Shown: positions 1 to 11,772 of the stretch, piece by piece | Layout of the letters: each line of letters begins with the position of its first letter | How positions within the stretch are numbered: the stretch's first letter is position 1 | DNA from: Tolypocladium sp. Sup5 PDA-1 | Taxonomy: Eukaryota > Ascomycota > Sordariomycetes > Hypocreales > Ophiocordycipitaceae | Direction: 5' to 3' | Assembly: GCA_000750105.3 (NCBI GenBank) | Contig: JPHH03000009.1 | Coordinates: 372,001 to 436,000 of the forward strand | Length of the DNA: 64,000 nt | The notes under the pieces: model-generated | What the model was told of the DNA's origin: nothing | What the model saw: the letters and a program-made list of their open reading frames with translations, nothing else | The model's database searches: none | Made by a program: the position numbers and the translations under genes

Positions 1-1173
1 GAGAGCAAATGTCCCAGACGCGAGGCGGCAGCGGTGTCGGAAGAGCAGGTCGCAGGCGGAACCAACAGACGCGGGAGGGGGGCAACAAAATGGCGTAGCC
101 GCTGGGGTGCAAAGTTGGGGAGCTCTCCTGGCAGAGAGAGAGGGTGACGAGATCTGACAGCCGGGCTGTCGCACACAACCTTGCCGCGGGAGATGCCGCA
201 TCACGTGCCGATAAGCCCAGATAGAGCGACGCTATCCGACAGCTGTGGCGCTGGCCAGTAGGAGGGCAGGCTTTTGTGCCTCGCTCCAGCCCCTGGCCCC
301 AGTCGTCCAGCCTCCACACTCTCAGCCTTGTCCTGCTCCACCAAAGCAACCCTGGATGTCGTCACTCGCAGAAGCGCTGACCTGCCAAGCCAGCGAAGCC
401 AGCACAGGCATTCATTCAGAATAGCATGGAGGCAGTCTTGAGAACCCCATCGTGCAATGTCAAAGTTCATTTTATTGGGCAACTAGCCGGGCATACCATT
501 CTCCCGTCTTCTGCTACCGCGGTTTAGGTCCGCCAGCCTAAGGCGTCCAGTGGCTGGCAAGGTTTGGGCTTGCTTGCCTCAGCTTGTTGCGAGTAAACAT
601 TCGATACGCGACGGCTGCCTCACGTCTCCCAAACTTAAACCACGGCCTCGCATAACGCGCACATACACTTGAACATCATTATAGGCGCTGGCATGATAGA
701 GCCATGATTTACGGCGATACACTCCTGGTCCTTCCAAGTCCACTCCCCTTGCGCAGCTCCGAAGTCCGCGAGCCACTCCCTGCCTGTATGTACATAACGT
801 AGGTGTTCTGTCTTTGCGCACGACAACGCCAAACGCAATGCCAAATCTCGTTTTGAAAGCAAAACGGCCAATCACTCTTGCCCATTACCAGTCTCCAGCT
901 AGACTCGTCCCGCCTTTCTTAAAGTCAAAAAGACAACATGACGGCTCTTGTGATTCATTCCTCCTCGCTGACCTCGCTCTCATAAGCCGGGGTCCCTTGA
1001 CACAACAGCGTCAGCTCTTCCGACTTCTGTGACGCCCCTGACTCTTCCCTCTCGGTGTTCTTGGAGCCGTCCATTGTCGAGAGAGCCGGCGACCATTGAC
1101 GAGGCACGCTGGAACCCGGCGACAACAATCCCGTACTCGCTTCCTTCTGTGCTGTCCTACTGCCCATCGCTTT
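1..1173. other. Left-edge non-coding stretch
   Basis: No reading frame here resembles a known protein. The right part must contain the 3' untranslated region of the minus-strand TAF2 gene. The short open frames lack codon structure and splice partners. Confidence 0.5.
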
Positions 1174-4100
1174 CTAAGCCGGCGGTGGCGGCTGCGGCGC
1201 AGGCTTTCGTATGATTTTGATCTTCGGCCGCGCGCTCATGGGTGTTCCGGCCGGTGGGCTACCCGCCATCGAAGCAGGCGCAGGAGCAGGGGCTGCGCTG
1301 GTGTCGACAGACATTTTAGGCGGCGGTTGGGGAGCTGGTGGTGAGGCGGACGCGCCGCTGCCGCCATTTGGCAGGGGCCTTCGGACGGCATCCCCTGTCG
1401 GGAGCGGCTTTCGGGCAGGTCTCGCGGTAATGCTGTCCTTGAAGCTTCCCGGAGAGGGCTCCTTCGAGGTACCAGACGGTAACGCGGTCCTAACACTGGG
1501 TGCCGCACCCAATGATTGGCCCAGAATAACGGCAAGACGCTTGGGGTTATTCGTCCTAAGTGTGACTATCCGTCTCTTCTTCCAACCCTTACCTCCCTTG
1601 TCTCCCTCAACGCTGGGCCGCTGCGACTCCGTCTTGGGGCGCTTTGGTGCTGGCGAACCGTTGTCTTCCTTCTCCGCGCGAGCTCTCTTGGCGGAGGAGA
1701 TGGACGGCGTCTCTGAGGCTCGAGGAGCACTCGCTGTGGCCACACTAGGCAATTGGGATACGGACGGCAATGAAACAATAGTATCGGTGCCGTTGGAGGC
1801 CGCACCAACGGGCCGCTGCGGTGTCGCAGCCTTTGTGCTGATCTTTATCGAAGACGTTCTGGGCAGCGGAGCTGGCTTCTTTAGTTCCGGGAGAGGCGGT
1901 GGCGTAATCGCTCCCTTTGGTTTGCTCTTGTAGTAAGACTTGAACTGTACAATCAACTGCAAAACGGTTAGAAATGGTGACTCCCACACGTAGGGATTCA
2001 TGGACACATACCCGGTCAGAAAGCTTCTGGGCAGGCCGCTCCACCCTCCAGCCCTTGGGCAGGTTCAGCGTGAGGACCCAGCTCCGTGCCTCCTCAAACA
2101 TCATCGCAGCGAGGTCAAGCAGGCTCTCAACCTCTTCGCGGCCAAGCTCCGGGTGGTCCAACGCCTTGCGCATGGCCGTGCTGTAGTGCCTCTCATCATT
2201 TGCATAAGTCTCGTCCATCTCCTTCCTCAACGCCTTGAGCGCTGCGTCGAGGTTCTCCTTGCGCGCAAACATTTCCTTTCTTGCTTCGATTTCCTGAGCA
2301 CTATCCTGGACAAGCAGGAGAGGATCTGCCTCATCCGGAGCCGGTTCGTTCTTAACGATCCTGGTATATTCTCCGAATGCAATTGCGGCAAGCCCGCGAG
2401 CCATGGCTTGAATGAGCTTGGTGCGGACGTAAGGGGATCGGTCTGTCGTCATGGAATATAGGAAGAATGTGAAGAAGGTCGAGTCCATCATGGCTCCGAG
2501 GTCGATCAGGGCTTCAAATGCCTTGATTCGTATGAGGTCCCGGGTTCCGTCCAGCAGGTACTGCGCAAAATCCGCATACTGCTTGGGAATCACCTCTGCC
2601 TTCATCAACCGCTGCTTCGCGTCCAGCCCAGCAATGGTCCACGTGTTCTGGTACGAGTTCGTCCACTCGTCGCGGCGCAGAACACGCTCAATCTGCTCCA
2701 AGGCCTCGTCAAGGAACCGCCGCTCCTCCTCGTTCGGAGCCTTGTTCTGTCGAGCGAGCCAGTCGTCTTGCTGGGATGGGATCAGAGCCGTTGCCAAGGC
2801 TTCAACCAGGGTTCCGATGTAGAAGTGGTCGGAGTAGGCATTGTCTTCGTTATTATTGAAAAGCAGTTGGTCCAGGATAAAGCGGCGACCTTCAAGCGGG
2901 CATCTGTAAGTGTGATCCCTGACTTCAGAAATGGCTTTGATGATGGCGATTCGAACATTGTACTGCTTCTTGTCCGAGAAGTCATTCGGATATGGCTGGT
3001 TGGTTTGCTCATAGCAAAACATTTCGCGAAAGGCCCTCATGAGTTGTCGCAGCCCAAGCATGGGAATGTCCTTGATGTTGGCCTGCCTCGGCAGTGCCTG
3101 CGCCGCCATGGTGCGGATGCCATGAAAATAACGGCGGTCAACTAGCGTCCGCACGAGGAACCCAGACGCGATCGGGTGAAGCGGTCCGTTGGCGAGGTAC
3201 AGCATGGCGTCCTGCTGCGCCACGACATCCCTATCCTGCTGGAGCTGGGACACGTACATGTACGGCTCGAGGGTCCGCTTCATATCGCAGGCCCATTCAA
3301 AGTCGGCATCGATGCGTATCCATTCGTACGACTCTTGGTCCATCTTTCGCTCAGTCTCCGGGTCCCATTCTATGAGCTCCCAGTCCCTGAGGTCGTCGGG
3401 ACCCTGCAGAACATCGCCCAAGCAGTACAGCAGGGCGTCATCTGCATTTTCCGCCATATCCAGGCTGGCCCCAACGCTGTGCTTCTCCTTGAGGCGTCGG
3501 GTACGCTTTAGTCGCTTGTACTTTGTGTTATACGGAATCTCAAATTTGGTCGAGCGAGTGGCGTCCTCGCGAATCTCCAGAATATGCTCGTATGGAGTGC
3601 CGTCTGCTTCGTGAATCCTGATCGTCATCGGGCCGGTAAATAAAGTCTGCACGTCACCAATCTTCATGTCCGCCCGCCGCTCCTTGATTGCCCGTAGAAA
3701 GTCGCTCTTGTCGATTTCGGACTTCTTGGCGACCTGGTGTTGCACTTGGTTGAGCGTCAGCTCGACGCAGAGCCTCTTCTTGTTGAACTTTGCCTTCACG
3801 TCGAACCTCGGGCACCCGGAGCCGTAGACCCATTGGTTCCAAAAGGTCTCTAGCCGGTACCTCGAGCCCTTCTCACAGGTAAGCCTGAACTTTTCCGTAT
3901 CGAGGATAGTTGACTTGTCGCTGCTCTCGATCTGAGCCTTGGTAAGGAACTTTTGCAAGATGCGGGTCAAGCCATGGCCACCAGACGCTTTTATCAATCT
4001 CTTGTCGAGAATGAAAAACACCACCGGTGCCTTGAGTGCCATGAAGTCCATTTCAGATTCGCCAAGGTGGAGGTTGGGCCCAAGGTCCCACAAAGACGGC

Positions 4101-5638
4101 CGATCAACGTCAACCTGGACGAGTTTGTCCGCCATGATCTTCATGCGAAATCTGTGTTCATTGTTGCCGCAGATCTTTTTCATGAAGAGATCCGTCATGT
4201 AGTGTGCGACGCCAAGAACTAGCCAAAGGTCGTTGCGAGTGTTGGGTATCATGTTGATTCCAATCCATTGATATGTCAACGTAAAGACGATCTTCCTCGT
4301 CACGTCAATCTCGGTATCGATGATGCCTTCGGGGAAGAGCAGCCGGTTGCTCACAAAAGACAACGAGTGGAGCGGTACGGTGTCTTCGACCATGTCGTCC
4401 AGGAAGCAGACCTTGAAGTTCCCAAACGGGTACTTGGCGAAAGTGTAGGTCAAAAAGTCGGCAGCCATCGTCAAAGCAGCGGCCGTGTTGCGTACCCAAT
4501 CGCCGCGATTCGGCAGGCAGTAAGCGTGGACTTTGAGAGCGCTCATCCCCAGCTTAACCTCGTCTTCTTCGGTTCGAAACTCGGATGACAAGTCGATGTG
4601 CTCGAATGGGCCGATGGCAAAGCCAAGCTTCTGCACGGAGACCTTCTTCTCCGTCTCAAAGGTCATGATTTTCTTGTGGTCGTCGTTGGGATCAACAGTC
4701 TCCTCCATGAGGAATCCGGAGCAAACAACCGTCATCTCCCTCAGCTTGTCCTCTTCCGCGAGTTTCAGAGCCTTATCCTGGCCGTCGACTTGCATCTTAT
4801 CCGAACCGCTGGGGGCCGCATCTTTTTGCGTGACCAGTGCCTGTTGAAGAGCGTCGCCGAGTGTCCGCGGATATTTGATGGAGATTCTCCAGTCGCATCG
4901 CGCACCGTGGTCATCGATGCAGGGAAAGATGCACGACGCCGTGCCTGGTTGGATCGAGTGTCGGGTATACATGTGTGTGAACCGATTATCCAAGGGGTCA
5001 ACCCCCACGAAGTGCAGTCCATCGCGAGGACTCTTGTTGGAGAAGGGAACGCGGATCCTGTACTGCTTGTGCATCCTATCGGCAACATCCAGATTCGAGG
5101 TAGACTTCCTAATGATCAACCTCGGACGGTCCTGCTCCCCCTTGCCTCGCAGCAACACCTTCAGCGACCCATAAACCGGCGTGCAACCCTCGAGCTCTCT
5201 ATTCTCGGCGGGGGCGTCGGTCCTGCGGTTGTGAAAGATGGAGCGGGCGCGGATGCGGCGGAGGTCGTGATGGTCGGCCGTCCAGTTCCAGCCCTTGGGG
5301 TGCGACAGTTTCTTGTACGGGTCGAGATACACCGCCTGGCCTTTGCGCGTCTGGCCTTCGACGGCCTCTCCCTGAGCTTCGCGCATCTCCGTGACGGTCA
5401 CGTTATCCGTGTCGATGTCGCAGTGCGCCACGTCAATGGCAATCTCCTCGACCCTCTCGTTAAAGGTGACGATGTAGATGTCGGTCGTGCCATGGATCCG
5501 CCTGTCGCAAAAGTTGACCTCAAGATTCACCTCCTGCTTGACGATGAAGTACTCGTGTATCGGCTGGTCCTGGATTGGAGGGAGGTCGTCTCCTCCATCC
5601 AGCAGCGGATGCTGCTCGGCGCCTTGTTGCAGCGCCAT
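1174..5638 (-). CDS. TAF2: TFIID subunit 2 (Taf2), M1-aminopeptidase-like
   Basis: Taf2 is a large subunit of the general transcription factor TFIID, which binds core promoters and helps recruit RNA polymerase II. The model has two exons, 5638-2012 and 1956-1174, with a 55-nt intron at 1957-2011 (donor GTATGT, branch TCTAACC, acceptor TTGCAG) that keeps phase 0. It gives 1469 aa, close to yeast Taf2. Residues about 25-600 form the M1 aminopeptidase-like fold (for example HEYFIVKQEVNLEVNF near the N-terminus and the YTRHSIQPG stretch). The zinc-protease HExxH is absent, as is usual for Taf2 (GVAHYMTDLF lies in its place). A helical HEAT-like region follows. The C-terminal 260 residues are low complexity, rich in Pro, Ala, Ser and Lys, with basic patches such as KKRRIVTLR, and end in a Pro run. 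The first in-frame Met at 5638 fits the conserved N-terminus. Confidence 0.93.
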
Positions 5639-6861
5639 AGCAACGAAGGAGCGCCCGTGTCGGGTTTGGAGGAGCGCAAACGAGTGTGTAGTCGCGTGGT
5701 GGTGAGTTCGAGGGGTTTGGAAATTCTGCTCGCTCTGGTGAGAGCGGTTCTCAGAGGCCAGGCATCTGCGCCTGGGTGCGATCGGCCGTCACCTCGGTCG
5801 TGAACGTCAATCGGTCGCGGTCATGACAGGGCGAGTCCGCCACCAACGTGTCGAGTCCTGCTGGCAGAGTAACGAAGTGAAGCGATGGATATGGTGGAAG
5901 CGCCGAGAGGCAGCCCTGGGAAAAGAGCGGCGGCAGAAACAGAGGCGCCTGCTGAGAAATAAGAAGTTTGTTCTGCGTCAAAAGTTAAGTTCGCTCTCGA
6001 GGCAGCCGCGCGTGGAGTTGGAGGTCGACAGCTTCTGGTGCACGGACCACCTGCGGCTCAGGGAATGCAGCGCCATGCTGGGGGGTGGAGCAGCCTCACA
6101 AAGCCACCATCACCATTCTGAGGCGCGCATCCACCCTCAGATAGCGCAGCATCAACAACACTCGCCGCGGGCATGGACAAAAGGGGCCAAAGTTATACAA
6201 TATTTTTGCTGAATTATTTTCACTCGGTGGCTTTGGCCCTTCCACTTCCTACCGTCTAGTAGGTGAAATAGTGATGGCAAGACCTCCACTGTTCGATGCT
6301 CCAGCTTGTCCCCGTACATTTCCACTCGATCCGATGTGTGCTAAAGTGGCCCAGGGACATAAATTAATTCAAAGATTATATTGCAATCTTGGGAGTAGCG
6401 GCGACGCTACCGAGTAGACTTCCCAAGACGCATGAATACGCGCTGTAGCCAGTATTCATAGTCCATTTCACGGCCTTTAAAACCAGGCCGTGAACAAAGG
6501 TCTCGACACTCTTCACCCTGGAGGGTAGGTTGACAGAAGTCGAATTCACATTTGGGCCATTGGGACAATTCACATACTCGTAACTACGGGTTGGGGCACC
6601 ATGTCAGCGGAACATGGTATCCTTTTGTTTGTCTTACAAGACTGCAGAGCACACGGTTGAGAGAACACCCCAACACATTTTCACAGTTACTTTGCCCATG
6701 CCTCTCAAACAGGATCCAGGTCCAACGACTTTTATTAGGTAGTCATCTCAGATATATCAACTTTTTTAACCCTCGGGCCCATGGTTGCCCTGACGCCGAA
6801 GACATTTTCCCTTTCCCTATCGTCCCTTCATTACAAAAGCAATCACAGCGCCTGCACCGCT
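5639..6861. other. Intergenic: TAF2 promoter side and ARG1 3' side
   Basis: About 1.2 kb between the TAF2 start and the argininosuccinate synthase stop, both on the minus strand. No supported gene, RNA or repeat was seen. Confidence 0.5.
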
Positions 6862-8814
6862 TTACGCCTCGGTGAGGGGCTTGCCCTGGGCGATCTTGGC
6901 CGCGCCGTACTTCTTGAGGCGGATCTAGAGCGGCGTGTTAGCATCTGCATGAGCGAGGTGGAATGCATTGAATACGTACGGCTTCGATGGCGATGAAGCC
7001 AGTCGTGTCCATCGGCTGCGAGGTTGATTAGCAAGGCGTACAGCATTTGGCCTCCAGGCTACTAGCGAGCTGGGTTGATGTCGCGGAGTTTGTGACTTAC
7101 GGAGAACGTCTCGAGGGAGTCCATGGAAGCTACAGCACCCAGGTCAGCAACAGGCCTTGAATAATACTCTCGCGTTCCAGAGAACTTACCATCCTCCATG
7201 CTGTATAGGTTGCTGGACTCGCTGCTGCGGCCCAGGACATACGCGTTGCCCTTGTAGACCATCATACGGACCTGTTAAGGAGTTGTTAGCGCTGATACAC
7301 AAAAACTCGCTGGGCTGAGATCAGTTTCATACCTGGCCGTTGACGTTCTGCTGAGAAAAGACAATAGAGTTGTCGATGACTAGATCGCCAGAGTTAGTAG
7401 TGTCATCGATTCCGGAAGATTCGGTCGAATACTAACACTCGCGCTCCTATTGTCGTATTAGTCAAAATGCTCAACAGTCAAGACGGTCAAGAGCGTGGAA
7501 CATACCGGAGTAAAGTACATGCCGTTGTACAGCTGGCGAGACCAAGACAGCGTGCAGAACTGGTCACGCAGCTCGCGGACCTTGGAGTCGAGGACCAGTC
7601 CCTCGAGGTCGACGTGGGCGAGACGAGCAATGGTCAGGCCGGGGGTATCGTAGCATCCGCGGCTCTTCAGGCCGACTGCAGAGGAACAGCGTCAGTCACC
7701 GGTCCACTCGTCCTCACAGCCGACATCAGCCCACTTACTGAAACGGTTCTCAACAATGTCGATGCGGCCGACGCCGTTGTCGTGGCCAATCTTGTTGAGC
7801 AGCTTGAACAGCTCGACCGACTCGGTAACCTCCTTCTTGTCCTCGGTGACGACCTTGACGGGGATGCCCTTGTCGAAGTGGACGGTGAAGTGGTAGGGCT
7901 TATCGGGGGCATCGAGGGGGTCCACAGTGCGGGTCCACAGCTCCTTGGGCGGGGTGTGGTCGGGGTCCTCGAGGATGCCGGCCTCGTACGAGCAGTGCAC
8001 CAGGTTGTCGTCCATGGACCACGGGGCCTTGGGGGTGGAGGAGACGGGGATGTTGTTCTCGGCGGCGAACTTGAGCAGGTCGTTGCGGCCCTGGAAGCGC
8101 TGGATGAACTTGGGCTCGCGCCAGGGCGCGATGATGTTGATGGCCGGGGCGAGGGCCTTGAAGGCCAGCTCGAAGCGGACCTGGTCGTTGCCCTTGCCGG
8201 TGCAGCCGTGGGACAGGATGTCGCAGTTGTGCTCCTGGGCAACGCGGACCTGGGCGCGGGCGATGATGGGGCGGGCGAGCGAGGTGCCGAGCAGGTAGCG
8301 GTCCTCGTAGATGGCGTTGCACTGGATGGCGCGGAAGACGATTTGGTCGACAAACTCCTTCTGGAGGTTCTCAATCACCATCTTCTCGGCGCCGAGCGCC
8401 AGCGCCTTCTTCTCGACCTCGGCAAAGTCCTCCTCCTGGCCGACGTCGGCCAGGAAGCACTATCGCGGGCGTCAGCATTGCATTGCAGGCGGTGAGGGGC
8501 AGTTGAAGGGGAGGGGGAGGGGCGGCACGTACGACGACGGTGTAGCCCTCGAGTATGAGCCATTTCAGGATGGTCGAGGTGTCGAGACCTGTTCAATTGG
8601 GTGTCAGCACTTCGCACACAATCAAGGGTGCAGCGGCCAGAGAGCCGACAAGCAACAAAGGCCATTTCAGGATCGAGTGGAGGCGCATGGAACAAGAGAC
8701 GGGAACATGAGCGCGCAATTGAACCACCAGGGATCCAGGCAAACCCAGAAGAAGCGCCACCAAGGCATCGTACGTACCTCCCGAGTAGGCGAGACAGACG
8801 CGGCCCTTGGACAT
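6862..8814 (-). CDS. ARG1: Argininosuccinate synthase, ten exons
   Basis: Joins citrulline and aspartate with ATP to make argininosuccinate, the penultimate step of arginine synthesis, in the cytosol. Exons: 8814-8778, 8588-8533, 8459-7739, 7675-7506, 7446-7437, 7379-7333, 7271-7190, 7129-7101, 7015-6980 and 6924-6862. All nine introns (55-189 nt) have GT..AG ends and sum to an open frame of 416 aa, the normal family length. The N-terminal P-loop-like motif AYSGGLDTS is assembled across intron 1. Further hallmarks are HGCTGKGNDQVRFE in the ATP/citrulline site and APWREP. Exon 5 is only 10 nt; it is needed to keep the frame through PEREFIDNS. The high intron number is notable for a fungal housekeeping gene. 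The start ATG at 8814 gives the canonical MSKGRVCLAYSGG beginning. Confidence 0.93.
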
Positions 8815-9477
8815 TGTGATTGCAATTGGACGTGTAGGCAAAAGGTTGAGTAGACGGCAGAACTTGTTGGGCGGAAGAGAAGCGGTCTCGTGCGGCACTT
8901 CTTATAGGTGGTGGACGTTATCAATGGCAAGAGACGGTAGAGCGAGTTCGGGCCGCGGGGGCGCCAGCTCAGGCCCCGCTGCCACCAGCTGCATGGAGCC
9001 TGGGTCTCGAATCGTCGCGCTGATTGGTGGCATGTTTCTTGATTCCTGAGTCACAGCAGCAGCCAAGTTTCTAACAGCCTCCGAGGTGCGCAACCACTAA
9101 TATTACTCCGTACTCCAGGCGGCACGCATTAGCAAACGCGGTAACATCAACACCAATGCTCACTGCACGCATGGGTAGACGTTACTTGTGGCTTGATGCA
9201 CATAATTCCATATCGCAGCAGCATCCGCCAGGGCAGAAAGTAGAGTTCCCAAGACGAATTCGCTTCAGCCATTGTATTGTGTATGTTCCGAGCCGCTGCC
9301 TCAAAGCAAGGTCCTGGCAGTAAACCCTCAGGCTATACACATGTCCACTGTCCTGCCCCTGGACGAGGCCCTTCCCCAACGCCGTGCCAACGCAACCGAA
9401 ATGCCCTTTATCCGTTTCTTCCCTTACATACAGGAGACGACCGACCGAACTCATCCCATCCATTGGTACATATTACA
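8815..9477. other. Intergenic between ARG1 and SAS4-like gene
   Basis: About 660 bp serving as ARG1 upstream DNA and the downstream region of the SAS4-like gene. One perfect TACTCCGTA element lies at 9104-9112. Nothing else is recognisable. Confidence 0.5.
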
Positions 9478-11114
9478 TCAGGGCCTGACGCCCCGTTTGT
9501 CCCTCCGCTTCTTCCTCGCGCGAGACTTCAGGGTATCGTCATCCCGATATTCCTCCGGCAGGATGAAGTCAGTCTCCGCGAGCTCAGGCAGCGGGTGGCC
9601 CCATGCCAGCACCTTTCTCCCCGTCCGGCGGTTGCGGTTGAGTGCGTTCTCGCGTTCGTACTTTTTGCTGAAGAACGACCGAAACTCCCTCGGGGGTCCT
9701 GGCGGTTGTGGAGGCGTCGCCCGTGCAGATGGTCGCGGCCGTTTCGAGCTCGCCGCCGCCATTCGGGATCTAGCCATGGCCTCCTGGCGGAGCTGCTTGG
9801 CCGGCGACGAGGCCTCGCTCGTGTCGTCTTGGGATGTTGAGACGTCCTCTGAGTACTCCCGAGGGTCTTCCCCTGCGTCTTGTTCGGCCTCGTCCGCCTC
9901 ATGTTCTTCTTCACCGTCGTCAAGCTCCTCGTCTCGGTCATCTGCAATCTGTTCCTCGGCGGCTTGTTCTGCGAGCGCTCGTTCTTTCTCTTGCTTCCGC
10001 CGTTTCTCCTCTAGGCTCCAGTTCCGGAACTTTTCCAATATCGCCTGGCAGCCCTTGATAAAGTAGGCTCGGGCGGGCTCAAAGGTCTTCTTCTTAGTTT
10101 CCGTAATGCCACTGACGCCCATGACCCTTAGCCAATCGTGGCCCTGCAGGCCCTCCAGCAGGCGGATGATTTGGTCCTTCTCATGCTGGGCACGGCCCTT
10201 TTCGGAGTTTCGAATCGATCGCTCGAGTCGCTCGGCTCGCTTGTGAATGGGCTCGAACAGGCTGTCTGGCAGTGGGTCTTCGAGGTTCTTATTATTCTGC
10301 TGGGTTTCTAGAAATCGAAAGTCGATTCGCTGCGCATCAAACACTTCCGCGAAGAGCGAATCGCCGTATCCTCGCACGGGGAAGTCGACGACCAGGTTTG
10401 GTTGGTGGGGTTTCAGCGCTCCACGGTGCGACTCGGGCGCAACGCGTCGGGGGTTCGAGTCGACGACAACAATCGGCGTGTCGAGATTTAGCAAGTCTGA
10501 AAATTTCAGTCAGAAGGGCGCTGCAGGAGGAGGGGATCAGGCTGGTTGTGGCACGCACGCTGCTCCTTAGGATCGTTGCCAATGACCTCATCGTAGTCGG
10601 GAAAATATGCAGACAGTTCGCTCTTGAACCGGGTGGCCTCTTGCGAGCGCAGCTTGCGACCTTGCTCCCTCGTGTCCGCCGGCTGGGGCTGCAGTCGGTC
10701 CAGCTCATGCTTGATGCCATTGATGACCTTGGCCTGGTGTTTTGTGAGGTTCGGGTCGGCCTCGGCGGCTGTCTGCTGGGCCTGTGGTCTCGTGGCCTGC
10801 TGCGGCAGCGGTGGTGGTGGTCTGTTCGTCGCCACCACGGGCAGTTGGCGCGGTATCGGATGGGGCCTCGCCCTGACGCCGTCGGTCGGCGAAGCCTTTG
10901 CGATGATCTCGACGGCGATGCGCGTCTTCTTGGACTTGAGCGCCTCGAGGTCGCGGTCGGCCGCCTCGAGGCCTCGCTTCTGGCGCCCGTCGTGATGGTA
11001 CAGGCCTGCAGCGGCGACGGCGGCGCCTGGGGCAGGGCGCGAGAGGGGGCCGTGATGGGGGTGATGGTGGTGCAGGCCCTCAGCTCGCCGGGTGGAGCGG
11101 GTGACGGAGGCCAT
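9478..11114 (-). CDS. SAS4: SAS4-domain protein (something about silencing 4)
   Basis: Sas4 is a scaffold of the SAS histone H4-K16 acetyltransferase complex in yeast; the domain is also found in filamentous fungi. Exon 1 is 11114-10559 and exon 2 is 10496-9478, with a 62-nt intron (donor GTGCGT, acceptor TTTCAG), giving 524 aa. The domain straddles the intron: FKSELSAYFPDYDEVIGNDP in exon 1 runs into LLNLDTPIVVVDSNP in exon 2, followed by a charged region. A long Glu/Asp-rich acidic stretch (roughly residues 360-420) and a C-terminal KSRARKKRRDKRG basic tail are visible. The N-terminus is low complexity with a His-rich stretch. An upstream in-frame Met at 11174 would add 20 residues; 11114 (MASVTRSTRR) looks more natural. 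The SAS4 family call rests on the recognised EVIGNDP and LDTPIVVVD core. Confidence 0.75.
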
Positions 11115-11772
11115 TGACAATCGTGGCGAGGCCTGGCATGGTCTTGTCGCTGCCTCTCGAGGTCGCTCTCGCAATCCAGGCGACGCGTTTTGGCGATGTT
11201 TTGGGGATGGGTTGATCGGGCGGCTTCCGTGCGACTGACGTTGAAGCCATCCAGTGCGTTGAGTGGCGCCTGCCTGCCGCAGGTGCCCCTGGGATAGCGG
11301 GCGGGCAGCCTGTAGGGGGTTTGATACAGTGCGCTGCCCAGCGCGCTACAGTGGGCGCAGAGCGGCACGCGTGTCTGGATTCTTTGTTGTGGAGCTGTCT
11401 CGGAATTTCAATTTACGGCAGGTATTCGTACGAGCAACTCCATCTACCCTAGACCTCGCCTCCTGACGACGACTACCAAGGCCTGTTTGACTTGCCATGT
11501 CCAGCTCATGCTAGGGCCGTGACAACGCCCAGAGCACCTAGACTAATTATATTAGGACCTGCTTTCAATTGTCGATGATATTCTTGTAAGCGCCTTTCTG
11601 TGTTCTTGCTGCGTTCAACCCCATACACGGTCATAGTGGATGAGTCCATCAACCTCACCCATCACCAGCCAGTGCAGCACAAATCACAAGGTGCCCAAGG
11701 CAGTGGAGGCATGAAATATGTTGGGGTATATGAGAACAACAGGTACCATCGGCTACATCCACGCAAACCCGC
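11115..11772. other. Intergenic, nothing recognised
   Basis: About 660 bp upstream of the SAS4-like gene and downstream of the IQ-motif gene. Open frames here are antisense shadows or too short to support. Confidence 0.45.

Noticed and set aside
4598..5803. 401-codon plus-strand open frame
   Set aside because: Antisense shadow of TAF2, which is clearly recognised on the other strand.
7467..8495. 342-codon plus-strand open frame
   Set aside because: Antisense shadow of argininosuccinate synthase exons and introns.
6862..8814. An arginine-attenuator-type upstream ORF for the arginine gene
   Set aside because: Such uORFs belong to the carbamoyl-phosphate synthase gene; no matching peptide was seen upstream of this start.
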